NCBI GenBank assembly: GCA_023053575.1
Contig: JAKZAP010000015.1
Location: 17,246,055-17,310,054, forward strand
Reading direction: 5' to 3'
DNA from: Branchinecta lynchi
Taxonomy: Eukaryota; Arthropoda; Branchiopoda; Anostraca; Branchinectidae
DNA: 64,000 nt
Shown: positions 31,446-44,446 of the stretch, one piece after another
Numbering within the stretch: position 1 is the stretch's first letter
Layout of the letters: each line of letters begins with the position of its first letter
Made by a program: the position numbers and the translations under genes
Notes under the pieces: generated by a model
The model's input: the letters and a program-made list of their open reading frames with translations, nothing else
Database searches by the model: none
What the model was told of the DNA's origin: nothing

Positions 31446-33690
31446 GAACGGGTCGGGTCTATCAGAGTGCTACGGCGTGTATGACGGTTATTGCTGATAA
31501 TTCTTATCGTTCAAATTCTCTTATAATCATATTCCACCGAGACCGGACAGCCACAGTTTTCATTACGGATGACTCGTGGAAAAAGCACCAAAAAACTGCC
31601 CCTGTCTCAAAATATGTGTTTCCTTAAAAAAAACTCTTTTTACCTATTATCTATTTCTTTTTATCTATTTGTTGTTGTTGTTTTTTTTCAGTCCCATCCA
31701 GGTAGCGCGAATGAAAAAGGCAAACCGAGCACATTTATTTATGCCCGACCCGAGCCGGTTTTTTGTTGAGTAAATCTGTTTATCCTCCTCTCTACCTAGG
31801 TAGAAAGCGATGCCCACTCCCCGAAGCCTCTGAAAAGTCTTGTAGTTTAGCCAGTGTATTATATTTAGAGGAAATAGACCTTAGAGAATTGACCCGGCCA
31901 ACAAACGGGTCTGGCGTAACATCATAACCGTAAGCAAACTGGATTCCTCGGAACTAGTGTAGTAATAAAAGTAATGGTTTATCATACAGTTATGGAGAAC
32001 AAAACAGCGTAAGTTGAAAATACAGGCATGAATTCATGCCCGTATTTTAAGGAAATAACGAATAAAATATATATGTATTTCCTAGATTTATTTTGACGCC
32101 ATTTTCACGAGCCACTGCACCAAACTGCAAGCATTACTTTATCAAACTGCTTGAGTAGAAAATAATCAAATAAAGATCAGAAGATGCGAGCAAAACATAA
32201 TAATCTCTTCCTTACACTTTGATATTCGTCACACTATTCTGTGGAGATTGACGTTATTTTCTAATCAGCATCATCAAATGTAATTGAAACTGCGCGTGTA
32301 ACGGTTTTAGCACACATTACTCCCAGAACTTTTGCACATAATTTGGTTGGTTCGCATGACTAATTTGGCTCATTAACTAATTGTCCGTTTTTTAGCATAC
32401 ATGCATTATAGTCGGTTATTTGTCTGCGGAAAATGTTCCATCACGTCATTGCTAAACTAGACCTCGTTTTGTTGGCTGAGTCATTCCAGGGGATTCTATG
32501 ATCTCAGTTGAAGGACTACAAGGTATCATGAGAACTAAAAGGCGAAGGGGGCCTGTCGGTAACGCTCGTGGCTTTCCACCTAGCAACCCGTACAGGCCCC
32601 CCTGCGTAGATTAGGATTTAGTGCTTTTATTTGTAACCCTAGAGAAAGAAACACCAGGAATATCTAAAGACCCATCTGGCAGCGTAAGCTTTTCCCCTTC
32701 ATTTCCACCTTATTCTTACCATCCAGGAAGACTCCTTGTTGCCTTCAAAGGGGCACCAAACTATTATCCTATTAACTTGGTGACAAGATTATGTTTACAC
32801 ACCGAGGGAAAAAACTTCAAGCAAGAAAATATGACAAAAATAAATTCACTAGCCAGAAAAAGATGTTATCATTTATCACATCAGTACTGATGACTGCTGA
32901 TCTCTAAAGCTAGCTAGCCTTTTTTAGTCTTTTTCACCAGTGCCTCCGACGAAATTTCTTTCAAGTAGACCGGAATTCCTTTCATCTTGAAAGGAATTCC
33001 CGTCCCGCTAGACTTTTTTCTAGTCGTCTTCACGAACGGAATCTTTTCTAGTTGACCGGAATTCCTTTCTACTCGACGGGATTGCTTGTCCGTGTAATCG
33101 CTACATTATACTGTTTTTGATTGGATAGATATCTATACGCTCTCCATAAAATTTGGCCGCTTTTTTGGCCTTTAGGTATCCTATCGTAAAGTTACTTCTC
33201 GGTGTACGTTTATCCAGGTTTGTTTTGCTATTTTCGATTCCTCTGTGGCCTCACCTTGTTTAAAACTGTTTAAAATGCCTCTTCCCCTCTTTTCGCTTTA
33301 CCCAACTCTGTTCTGTCGAGCGTCATCAAGTTTGTCATTCCTGGCTTCCGACTCCAGTGCTGAGTGCTGGCTGACTTTTCGACGGGGCTAATGCGCGACT
33401 TGACATAAAGCGAAAGCCTAATCGCTTATTCACCCATCAGATAACTTATCCCCAGATCTCACGTGTGATTGTAATTGTTCCTCTAGCTCATCTGGCGGCA
33501 ATTCGAAATTAGATTTTATGAAGGACGCATAGAGCCGAGCGGCCTGAGAGGCGCCGGACGCGTATACACTTATAAACCGTTCTAGGGACAATCAGTAGTC
33601 TAACAGGACCCCTTGAAGGTAACCAGGGGTATTTCCCTGGAGGGTAAGAATAAGCTCCCATTTCCGTCAATTTCTTTTCGTTTGATGTCA
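31446..33690. other. No recognisable gene
   Basis: Short frames only. At 32955-33080 GACCGGAATTCCTTTC-type words repeat in both directions. No RT, transposon end or RNA gene was recognised. Confidence 0.4.
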
Positions 33691-33693
33691 GTG

Positions 33694-34627
33694 GGCCTGT
33701 AAGCTCCGCTCCAAAAGAGATTGCAACCTACCCGACGAAAAAGGATCCGGTAAAACATCTTATCTTTCTCGATTGTTTGGTTCCTGCTTTGGAAAGAAAA
33801 TTCAGTAAGAGATACAATTCTTGAAGGTTTAAAATCTTATACCACAGAAGTATGTACTGCACCCTGTTGGTCGGTTTTAGCACATTCGAGTCATGGACTA
33901 GCTTCCCTAGTTGTCGGTATTCGCCGTATTCCAGTTGAGCACCCTAGCTGGATTAGTTGGATTGCACCCTAACCAACGAAAACGGATCCGAGTCAGTATT
34001 AGCAGTTCGCCATATTCTGGTTCAGCGCTTCTAAGGAGACTAGTCTCTGTTAACCCCCCTGTCATATAACTATGGACTGACTAACACTATATTATTTTCA
34101 TTTTCGTTACAAAGTCTGGATACTAACTCAGCTCAGTGTACAAACTGAATATTTATCACTAATAATTCCACTCTATGGCTCACCGTCACTACTTGTCACA
34201 GACATAGTAAAATGGAGGAGTAGAAAATCTGCAATACGCTTTCTAGGCAATAGAGGTTCTGCGTATGTCTCAGTAGTAGGAAATGAAAGTTACCCACTAC
34301 CATATGCGTTCGGCTTTTCTATGTCTACACAAGTGATGAATATGAGACGGTGGGGAATTAATAGAAATTAATCCAGTTGGAGTGCTGAACTGGAATACAG
34401 GAATAGTGACAACTAGGAAGATAGTCTGTGACTCGAATTTGCTAAAACCGATCAACAGGATGCGGTACATACTTCTGTGGTATAAGTCATGAAACCTTCA
34501 AAAATCGCATCTCTTACTGACTTTTCTTCCAAGGCAGTAATTAAACAATCGAGAAAGATACAACGTTTTACCGGATCCTTTTTCGTAGGGTAGGCTGTAA
34601 TCTCTTTTGGAGCGGAGCTTGCAAGCC
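33694..34627. mobile_element. Foldback element with arms of about 280 bp
   Basis: GGCCTGTAAGCTCCGCTCCA at the left mirrors TGGAGCGGAGCTTGCAAGCC at the right. The arms extend through matching CGAAAAAGGATCCGGTAAAA and ACCACAGAAGTATGTACTGC segments to about 33975 and 34360. The spacer is non-coding. No TSD was identified. Confidence 0.72.
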
Positions 34628-35009
34628 AGCAAATTCTTGAATCAGCTGATTGTTGTTTTTATTCCATCCCAGGCAAAAACGACTAGCCAGGAACAGGGTC
34701 CCACTACCACGTAAAACGGGCGAACGGACCCATGTTCTTCCATCGTGATCTTTGGAAACTTGGAGCTATGTTCTTAAAGTTTTGTTCAAGAACAGGGCTC
34801 ATCTGTCATTAGTAGAAGATTACTGAAAACCAGACGCTGAAATGTAACACATTTAAACTAATCAACCAAAAAAGTTAAAGTATTCTCGGTGGTTCTTTCT
34901 ACTACGGTATTTCGTTGCACATGGGGAGTAGAGTTAGGGGGTGCATGACTCAGTCAGGTCAAACCTCTCCTGAGTTCTTGTGCCCCCCCAAGTAGTTTAG
35001 GAGTTGTGA

Positions 35010-35500
35010 CTGTTTATTAGACGTGGGGGGCTGCTCCCGGTTTGGTGCTCCATGGGAGGAACTTCTGGAGTTCCGGCCGGATTCCGAGCATACGAGGGAT
35101 TTCCTCAAATCAGGTTTCTGGTCTTGGAGTTTTTTCATCAGCTGTGATGGCAGCTCCGCGGTCGCGCGTGAGGAGCTGCAACCTGTATGGTGCTTCCATG
35201 TGATATACTCCCGTGATCCGGCCGGATTTTCCGTTTCCACAAGCGGTTGACTGTCTCTTCAGATCTGATACTATTTCCTGGGATTCGTTCCTAGAGTATT
35301 TTTCCGGTGACGTCAGCTCCTCGATTGTGCTTGAGAGGCTGCTCCCTGTTTAGTGCTCCCATGTGATATACTTCCGAGATCCGGCCGGATTTCGGGTTCC
35401 CACCCTCGGTCGAGTTTCTACGCAAATCTGAGATCTTGTCCAGGAGTTCCTTCCTACAGTATTTGCCGGTGATGTCAGCTCCCCAGTTATAGTGCATTAT
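35010..35500 (+). repeat. Three diverged tandem units of about 160 bp
   Basis: Units share GGCTGCTCCCxGTTT, GTGCTCCATGxGA and GATCCGGCCGGATTT words. Frames on either strand are by-products of the repetition. Confidence 0.5.
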
Positions 35501-35922
35501 GAATAGTTAGTTTGTTTGTATTTACAGTTTTTCTGAAATGAGAAACTGTTTGCCACAATTGACATAAAAGCCCCAACAGGTGGCGAGTGGCTCAGTGGAC
35601 CAACTACAGTGGAGTACACCACTGTAGAACGTCCCCAACTGATGCCACAAGCTGCCCTAAGTAGTTTAGGAGTAAAGTGTATTTCTGTGCTACGTTGACA
35701 GACGGATGGGTAGATTATGGACCAATTTGACAGCATCTCTTGATATCAGTAAACAAAACCATTTCTCATGACGATCAAAATGTCTGACGGTCAAACCGTC
35801 CGTCTGTCAGAGTTTCACATTTTATGTAGCGTTAGTATAGAATAGGGTATGTTTTATGATGTGTGATCTATGTTAGTAAAGGGGTTGATTGGCTGTTCCG
35901 TTTTGCATCGTCAAATATGGGG

Positions 35923-36375
35923 TTGACTGGCTCTGTGGAACTAGCCACACTCGTGAGACCATGATCCCCCGCCAATAGTTTAGAAATTAAATAGTTGCAT
36001 TTAGTATCGCGTGTGATTTTTGGTCGTAGTTTCACATTTTATGTAGCGCCAGTATAGGCTCTAAGGACATCGTCACGCAGGGGAGAGACCCTAAGGGAGT
36101 AATTGGCTCTGTGGACCAGTCCACACTCGCGAGACCATGATTCCCCGCCAGTAGTTTAGAAATTTAATAGTTGTACCTAGGATCGTGTGTGATTTTTGGT
36201 CATAGTTTAACGTTTTATGTATCGCTAGTATAGACTCTACCGACATCGTTACAGGGAAGACCCTAGGAGTGATTGGCTCTGTGGAACAGTCCACACTCGC
36301 GAGACCATGATCCCCCGCCAGTAGTTTAGAAATTAAATAGTTGCACCTAGGATCGTGTCTGATTTTTGGTCGTGG
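35923..36375 (+). repeat. Tandem array, three units of about 175 bp
   Basis: Units start near 35926, 36100 and 36274 with ATTGGCTCTGTGGA. They contain CCACACTCGCGAGACCATGA, CCCCGCCAGTAGTTTAGAAA and GTGTGATTTTTGGTC. No protein is indicated. Confidence 0.75.
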
Positions 36376-36616
36376 CAGTCCCTGTTTTAATTTTCTATTT
36401 CTTCTTTCTTGAGAGTTGAGAGAATATAGCAGGATCCCCCTTGAAACAACCCATTTGGCAAAATTGAATGAAACGAAGTTTACCGTATTCCAGTGTAAAA
36501 CCACCTTGTGGTTACGTTCCCATTATTCCCCCTGTGATCATCAACGTTTGACTAAAGTGCTGCTAAGATACATTTTTAATTCGCCTTATTCCAGCTCACT
36601 GCCTCCAGTTGGACTA

Positions 36617-36922
36617 CACTGTAAAAAGTCTCTCCTTTATCGGACTTTAGTAGTTGCACGACACCGATTTGGGACATCTTTATTCCTAATTTAGAGCATT
36701 AAAATCCCAATTTGGAGAATTTTTATCCGATTCAGGATTAAAACGCTAGAATGCAAAATACTGTAGAGTATACTGCAGTATTTTGCATTCTACCGTTTTT
36801 ATCTTGCATCGGGTTATAAAACTCCGAATTCGGATTTTACTTATCCGAATTAGGAATAAAAATGTCCGAAATCGGTGACGCACAACAACTCAAGTCCGAT
36901 AACGGAGAGACTTTCTACAGTG
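36617..36922. mobile_element. Foldback MITE at a TA site
   Basis: CACTGTAAAAAGTCTCTCC at the left and GGAGAGACTTTCTACAGTG at the right are inverted, with arms running about 100 bp (ACCGATTTxGGACAT, ATTCCTAATT). A central palindrome ATGCAAAATACTG...CAGTATTTTGCAT forms the tip. TA flanks both ends (36615-36616, 36923-36924), as expected for a Tc1/mariner-type MITE. Confidence 0.8.
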
Positions 36923-37010
36923 TAGTTTCTCCTGCGTCTCATATTCAGTACCTCTGTAGTCAAATAGATCCGCAAGTTCATGAGCAGAAAATCAGCAATA
37001 TGTTTCCCAG

Positions 37011-37105
37011 GCAGGGCCGTGTAGGCTTTTCCCTCTGATCTATGTCTTCCTTTGTACTTGCAGGCAACCCCCCCCCCCCCAATTAATTCATGGATACCGG
37101 CCTGT
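37011..37105. mobile_element. Poly-C MITE, partial copy 2
   Basis: Shares GTAGGCTTTTCCCTCTGATC, TATGTC, a C run and CATGGATACCGGCCTG with the element at 22316-22487. The left end is truncated. Confidence 0.55.
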
Positions 37106-37157
37106 TCCCGGCAATGCAACTTTTGCCCTGTCTTTGAGGAGAGAGGGAAAGATATTA

Positions 37158-37475
37158 GTTGTGTTTTTGCAGATACCATGGTATCTGTTACCATGGTAAC
37201 TCAATCTGCAATTAAGTCGTTTTTGCAGTTACCGTGGTATCTGATATACGGTTGCTCTGCAAAAACGACAATTGCCGAAATTGCGCATCCCAAAAGAAAA
37301 ACTGATATTCAGTCATTTCACTAAGTGGCAAACTTCTTTTCTACCAATTTGACAAAAATTGATGAAAGTGAGATGACTTTTTCAGATACCACGATAACTG
37401 GCCAGATACCACGATAACTGAAAAAACTACTTTAGACCGTGGTATCAGATACCATGGTATCTGCAAAACCGCAAC
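37158..37475. mobile_element. Inverted-repeat MITE, TA target site (copy 2)
   Basis: Same family as 766-1181: GTTGTGTTTTTGCAGATACC at the left, the inverted counterpart at the right, shared interior GATGAAAGTGAGATGACTTT. TA lies on both sides. Confidence 0.7.
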
Positions 37476-37479
37476 TATT

Positions 37480-38937
37480 ACTTCTTTCTCATGACTCCGT
37501 ATTTTACTATCTCTCATGACATTTGTTGACAACGAGACAATTGGGGACTTTAGAATCTAGTCCGCTTATATCATGGAACCAGGAATAAGGTGAATCCAAG
37601 TTCTCCAGCAGGAAAAGGCGCGAACCTCCACGATGAGGATTCATGTACTACCTCTATGTGGTGGATCCTGGTAATCATCAAGGGGCACTCTCAGATACTT
37701 GTCCGCTTGCAAGTGCTGAACTGGTATAGGATCAATTGATAGTTTCTCGGATCTGAGGTAAAAGCACGATTCGTCAGTCAGAGACGATTCTAGAAGTTAG
37801 ATTTTAATGAGCGTGTTCCACCCTACTTACACTAGTTACAACGATTTTTGGCGTCACGGCTGGAACACATCTTCTATTTTCGGCAAAATATTAGGCCATG
37901 GGTTAATACGGCCAATGACATCGTGGAGATTCTTGGTTATCGCGCTTGCCACGCCCCGAATAGTTACTTTTCGAGAAGCGTAGTAACTTATCACGAGGTT
38001 GGAACGAAAATAGTAACGAATTGACTATTGTCAGAAGGGTGGAATACGCTCAGTGTGTTTCGTTAAAGCCCTAAGAAACTCATCAAAACCCTTCGGTTCG
38101 TTTGCTTTTGCCCACCCAGGCAGAGAAGATTGGAGTTTGAGTTGAAAAAATTGGAACAGCAGAAACATAAAAATGCAATAAGTACTTTGGCTCTGTGTCT
38201 GCCCATGGAGGATAAATTAATTAGTTTGAAGAAAGCTGGTCATCAAAGATAGAGAATCCCTTCACAATTAAGATCGTGACCAGTCTTTAGTTACTAATTT
38301 AGCGTTTCAGTCGCTTTTCGGCCACATGATGCTGTTCCGTTTTATGACATTGTAAAAAGGATATTAAGTTTGCGTGTGTTTCAGTTATATAGGTGATTGT
38401 CTGATATACTGGTTGCTAAAGATCATGTAAAGCGATATGAAGTTTCTCATGTAAGGAGGTGGTATGGGGACTTTGCTGACCCCTGGTCATTTCGGCTCGC
38501 CAGGTGGCCTTTCGTCGATTTATGCCCTCAAGAACAGGAAGTTCGTTAAAATAATGTATGTCAACTTTCCATTGGGAATTAACTACCCACTCAAGTGAAA
38601 ATCGCTAATAACAGACACATATGTAGTGTTATTAAGTCTCGTCGACCTGGACTCATTCCCCATCATGCGATTTGGCGCTAGCGCTTGTTTTGGTGTCCCT
38701 AAACCAGTGTAACATGTCTCAAACTTGTTTGCCAAATTGGCACAAAGATATGTGTGCCGGGTGATCAGTTTTAGCGCGTTTTGCGGCCAGCCTTCGTCAG
38801 AACAGTCCTGAGTAAGTGTTTTATTTTCAAGCCGATAGTTTTAATCCGATAAGAAACCATATTTCAAGACTGTAACAATACAAAATGAAGTAAAATATAA
38901 ATAATGAGCGCAAAGGCGGTGACAGGCCAACTACTCT
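37480..38937. other. No confident gene; one possible exon at 38117
   Basis: After a CCCACCCAG acceptor-like site, the frame QRRLEFELKKLEQQKHKNAI (38117-38250) looks like a coiled coil and ends at a stop. It could be an exon or a gag-like remnant; no similarity is claimed. Confidence 0.25.
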
Positions 38938-39290
38938 GTCGGAAGTTTCATAACAGACAACTCAAGGATGCGGGGTTTCAACACGCAACAGACAACACTT
39001 GGAATGTTATCTGTGGCGGCGACAAACGTTATGCATGAAATGTTATTCATAATACGTATTGCCAGGAAGAGCTGGAAAACCGCCAAAAAGACATTTGCTG
39101 ATTTTTTTATGTTACGACAAAAGAAAAGCCAGCAGATGCTTTTTTGCCGGTTTTTCGGCTCTCCCAGGTAATGCTTGTTATTCTTAACATTTCATGCATA
39201 AAGTTTGCCGCGACAACAGATATCATTCCAAGCGTTGTCTGTTGAAACCGCGCATCCCTGTGTTTTCTGTTATGAAACTTCTGACATTGT
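38938..39290. mobile_element. Foldback element, about 350 bp
   Basis: TCGGAAGTTTCATAACAGAC at the left mirrors CTGTTATGAAACTTCTGACA at the right, with inner matches GGTTTCAACA...ACAGACAAC and CATGAAATGTTA. The arms are about 110 bp. No clear TSD. Confidence 0.7.
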
Positions 39291-39299
39291 AACGATCCT

Positions 39300-41040
39300 G
39301 CTAAGGTGTTCTACCACTTTGAAGCTTTTTTCTGATCTGTCTGAATAATATTTTATTTGGTAATATGATAAATAACTTCCTTCTTGGAGTAAAGTTGCTT
39401 AGAGAAACAGAACAGGAGTACATAAAAAAAGACGAAATGGAGTCTGAATGGCGGTTTGGGCATAACATGCATTCAAGGGTTCTTGAAAAGTTCATAGAGA
39501 TAAATGATAGTATTTTAGCTGTTACCTATATACGAGTTTGCATTTGAAAGTAGCATAGAAGAGACAATGAACGGTTTGGACATTTTGGTTGGAAAAAGTG
39601 ATAGTACGTTTTTAAGCGACTCTAGACATTGAAAATCCGTTCACTCTCCTGAGAGCTATGCTTCGAACAGACGGTCAGGGTCCAGTCCTTGCGGATGAGA
39701 ATTCGTTCAAGGGTTGTCGGCACCAATCATCAGTTCCATGCGGAAAAGTTGAGATTTTCACCTTTAGTGTTAATCACCTTTAGTTTCACCTGTATAAACC
39801 TTACTTAATGGGAAAATTCGGCCGGGAAATCCTGATCGTCTGTATAAGACATGAGTCTCCAAACGATGCAGTTTTCTCGCATTTACTTTGGTGGTGTCTA
39901 GATGATCGGAGACATGGAAGCCAAACTCCCCATACCAGATAGTAGATCCGAGGGAGGAATCATTGGAAGTTTTGGTGTAAACCGGGAGGCACCGAGGCAG
40001 GGCCTGAGGCACAGAACCCTGTACACCTTGCGACGCCAGTAATTCCCCCCTCCAGTTGATCATATTTCACTGCAACTACTGCACACCATGTGGAGACGCA
40101 GCCAGCAAGATGGTAGTTAGGAATTATAGTTTGTAGCAGTGTATTTGTAGTTTAGAACTCGTAAACTATCCCGATACGGTGGAGTGGAAGGGCGTGTGGA
40201 ATACCCTTGACTGCAAGACGTGCTGAAGAAATCTCTTGGACGCTTTTTCATAAAACAGAACATTAAAAAATAGCCACTTGATGGAACTCGTTTGCAGTAA
40301 AATAGACATTAAGACGTCTCGTTTTACAGAGACGGCTAGCACGTTTTCTCGTTATCACACCGGAAAGGCGCTTACAGAGCAGTGTCAGTATTTCTAAGTG
40401 GGAAGCCGTCGTTTTCCAGGAACATCTGAATTGGTCACGGAAGTGGTATACATGTACAAAGTACCTCTTAATGGACTATTACAGTACCGAATTGATGTTC
40501 CTTCAGACCAGTTGTATTTCTTCGTTGTTAGTTAATATTTCAGTTGCTTACTGCGAAGTGTATCCATATAGTAAAGTCTATAAATGGGGAACCGAAATTT
40601 TTGTTCAGGAACATTTGAAGCAAACAAAGTATCTTTTCATGGACTCTTCTAGCACCGAAATGCCAGTTCTTAAGACCACCACTAAATTTCTTTGGTACTT
40701 GATTAATTAATTAATAATTATATTACCCATCATACTGTACACATACACAAAAAACGGAGTAGGAAAAATGAGGAAAAGCTACACAAGAACAACACTACGT
40801 AATCAACAACAAATTAGCAACTATTTCAGGAGTCTATACATATCGCTTTGTCGAATCAAGATCGTGCATATACCGCAGTAAACGTTTCTGCACAGCGATT
40901 TACGGGCTGGCCTACTCCATACTTCCTTGATATGCTGCTGTTACTTGACCAAAGCGGAAGTCTCAACAGATGTTTTCAGATTTCAGTTTATACTGCGAAC
41001 GAAGAGTGATTAATACAAACAGAATCCTGTTTTCTCTCAT
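39300..41040. other. No recognisable gene; short tandem near 40420-40680
   Basis: CAGGAACATxTGAA and ATGGACTxTT words recur twice between 40420 and 40680. Open frames at 39365 and 40471 were not recognised. Confidence 0.4.
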
Positions 41041-41047
41041 CGAGCTC

Positions 41048-41522
41048 TAAAGACGGCTTCACATTGCCACTTAAGAACGAAAGTTAAGTAGCAAAAGTTA
41101 AGTTCAGCAAGCCTTTCATACTGTACTTAGGCCTTTCACACCAAGAAGCTGAAGCTAACTAAATTTTCTTCATTTTTTCCTGGATTTTACCCTTTTCATC
41201 ATCAGTGAATAATTCAAAATGAGAAATAAATGGTTTACAGTAGCTCAGACGATGAGTTAGCACAGGAAAGTTCTTTCACGTACAGAATGTATAATTGTTT
41301 CCTCAGAATCCATCTTGATTTTTGTTTTCTGACAACTTTTCTCCTCTCTTCCTTAGGTGCACTTAAATTTGAGTGTAAAGTTGAAAAATTTTCAACTTTG
41401 AAAAATACTAAAGTTAAGTGACATTTCTTACGTTAAGTGCGACTGTAGACGCATAAAGTACACTTAAGAGGCCTGAGTACTCCAGTGTGAAGGGGGTCTT
41501 AAGTCAGTGTGAAGCCGCCTTA
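41048..41522. mobile_element. Terminal-inverted-repeat element, about 475 bp
   Basis: AGACGGCTTCACATTGCCAC at the left pairs with the reverse complement of GTGTGAAGCCGCCTTA at the right. AAGTTAAGT words recur at both sides of the interior. No TSD settled and no transposase. Confidence 0.62.
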
Positions 41523-42074
41523 ATCACATCGCCGCCAGTTTGGGTTGCTTTAGCCAGACTAGAAACGATGACGCAGAAGACCTTATGCAGCTTCTTACAC
41601 CCATCTGAATAATAGTTATACTTTGAACAGACGATGAGTATCCGGTGCTCGCTGGCTTGATTTCCTGCCAGTTTTTTTTTTCGGTACTATCATCAGTTCC
41701 ATGTAAAAAAAATTAGACTTATTTAACTTAATGATGAAAGAGGAGAAAAGCCGGCCGGAGACCTGATCGGTGTTCGCACTCTTATCCAGCACGTTTTGCG
41801 GTCACAAGTTATTCAGGACATGATTTCACACTCCTACTGCTGTGGAAAACCTAATGATGGTCTATAATATGAGAAATGACAAGTAGCGACTGCTCGGTCT
41901 GCGCAGAAGCAACCTTGGTTAAACTCGCAGCCTGGCAGCCTTAGGTGTTGAGTGTATTTTTTAAAGGACGTATTCCAGCTTTTCGGCGGTGAACTTTTAT
42001 TGCTTACATGATGAGAAGAGGGAGAGAGATTTGACATTTGTTTCGTAGAAAGAGACGAAACGGTTTACCAGAGC

Positions 42075-42180
42075 AAACACTAGGGAGTACTGCCAAGACC
42101 TATGCTTGCCACACTTCGCAATCGGGCCAGACTCGTAGCGCAGCCCATGACGCTTGCGGCATTTAAAGCGAGACGAACTT
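42075..42180 (+). pseudogene. Possible non-LTR ORF2 C-terminal scrap
   Basis: The plus frame ATLRNRARLVAQPMTLAAFK followed by ARRT-stop resembles the end of CR1/L2-type ORF2 (LR...LAAFK). It is too short to place in a clade. Confidence 0.35.
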
Positions 42181-42239
42181 GAGGGCTCAGAAATGTATAG
42201 TAAAGCTAAGATGCGGTCTGCATGCATCATGGAAACAAG

Positions 42240-43980
42240 GGAGGTTATATCTTCTTTTTTGTTTGCTGTGTTCAGAGCATGAAGTTATTGGAGCCATCGC
42301 TGGTGCAAGACTGATTGAGGTTTGGTAGGGACGTTCTCTATCGCTAGTGTCGCTACCATTCCAGTCTCTGTCACTCTATTCAGGTTTGGTGCTACTCCCT
42401 AGTGTTATTTTGCTCCGAAGTTTACGCGTCGCTACCCAAGCGTCGTGATACTGAGATCGTGTCGGTAAAGTATGTATTAAGCTAGTCGAAAAATATGGGA
42501 AGAGCCGTTGAGCTGGGTATATGAGCCTTTACGCTGGAGTATGACTTCGGTGGATTTTGTGTTATTCCAGAGGTTTCTGTCATCTTGCTGCTTTGATCTA
42601 GCGTAGCAATCACTAAAGGGGAGAGTTAGGACTTAATAACTTGAAAAATGGTTTAAGCCATTCTTTCGCGGATGTAGTTGATCAATAGCTTAAGATTATC
42701 CCGTATCGCGCATTTTTTCCACCCAACTAGAACTCCTTATTTGAATAAATCTGCGTTGAGGCCAGCCTTTCTACGAGTTATTAATCTGTTTTAATTGACC
42801 TCCCTGGGGCAAGCAGGCAGAAACCATGTTCAGCTGTGAACATTAAACTTTCGGTTTGTCCTTATTGATTGTTCTGTTATCTACCCGTGCTTAACTCTGT
42901 ATGTGGTATGTGAGATGAATGGGTGTAGTCTGTTGAAATGCTGATTCTCCGGTTGTTTAATTTCAGATAATAAAACTTAGGCAATTTGGTACGACATGGG
43001 ATTGACAGGCACATTCGGAAAGGTCTAGAAGTATGTTTCTGTTCTGCTATTTTGGTGTAAAATAAAGATTGTTTTTTGGAAATGAATTGTTCTTAACTTC
43101 TTCGTAGCTGGTCCCAAGCTGGGAAGAGAAAAGAGGAGGTTTGAGAAGAGTGAGCTTGCTACCTGCCCCGTAAAAGAAAAAGCAAAAAAAACGAATCGTC
43201 GACATTGGCCTTCGTTCAGTGTTGGGACGAGTACTCCAAATATGTACTTAAAGGGCACCTGACACTCAGAGTTAAAACTAGTCAAAATGTCTGGGGGGGG
43301 GGGCAAGGTATTTACTGAGTGGCTGGTAATTTTTCTGAAAAATCGACTTGTTTCGAAGAAAAATCGGCTATTTTCAAGAAAAAACTCGGCTATTTTGACG
43401 AAAAATTTGACTTACTGCTTTAAAACTTAGCTATGATGCATAAAGCAAATTATACAAGGCTTCGGCTGTGTTTAGCTTTCAGTATAAGGTACTACTTCCA
43501 GATTATGTCGTTTACTATAAAGTATCTGGCAAGAAATGTATTCAAGTAAAAGTAGTGCTCGAGTTTTAATCACCGCAAGTTGACAGAACAAAGTCTTTGC
43601 AGCTTTGACTGGAGCTTCCGCCATCTAGTAGTATGCTTACCAAGCATACTTAAACGACTGCCCAAGTTTCATCAGTTTTTCTGAAGGATTTAAATCCTTG
43701 AATCCTTCCAAAGAAGCATTTCAGTATGCAGGTGTTGGTCTAAGCGAAATTTGCTTGAGACAGTACCTGCTGGAAATGCGTTGGTACTTAAAGTAGTGGG
43801 CTAAGTATTAAGTACCACCCGGCAAGTTTGCCAGAGTAAAACCCCAAGTACTTCGGTTTTGTACTTCAGTAGTAGCCTACTTGAAGTTGAAGTAATATCC
43901 AACTCTGCCTTGGATAAATTCGTGAAACGACATCACTGCAACAACAAAACTTCATGCCAAATCGATAGTCTTCGTCAACG
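42240..43980. other. No recognisable gene
   Basis: A G run lies at 43291-43302. CTCGGCTATTTTGACGAAAA-like words repeat at 43320-43430. No element ends were found. Confidence 0.4.
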
Positions 43981-43990
43981 CTCTTACAGC

Positions 43991-44285
43991 CAGGGTTGCC
44001 ACATGTCGCACGGTAGTGTGAATTTTCACTCTGTTTTGTTTCTGTCACTCTTGTCCTACGTAGGACATAAAAATCACTATTTCAGAAAATGACCAACTGT
44101 GTCATTTTTGCAGCAGGGATTCCAACCAGAAGCGTCTATTTCAAGTTTTTTTTCATGAAAGTAAAATTAAGATGTGTCATTTTACAGAGGCGATTCCGAC
44201 CAAAAGAGAATATTTCATGATCCCAATTCACTCTCTGTTTAGGGCCAAAAGTCACTCTCTACATAATTTTGATGTGGCAACCCTG
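43991..44285. mobile_element. hAT-type MITE with 8-bp target duplication
   Basis: Ends CAGGGTTGCCACATG / ATGTGGCAACCCTG, a typical hAT form. The flanks CTTACAGC (43983-43990) and CTTGCAGC (44286-44293) are an 8-bp TSD with one later change. A truncated relative is at 2113-2245. Confidence 0.82.
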
Positions 44286-44446
44286 CTTGCAGCACTGATG
44301 GCGCAGGATCAGTGCTTCCACTCTTAGGGAGATTACCCTATTCTAGTGTAAAATGGACTGTTTCAGATATATATTTTCAATGTAGGGAATAAGGGGAATC
44401 TTTGTAGAAACCACAGTTTTGGTGGCAATCTAGGTGGATTTTTATA

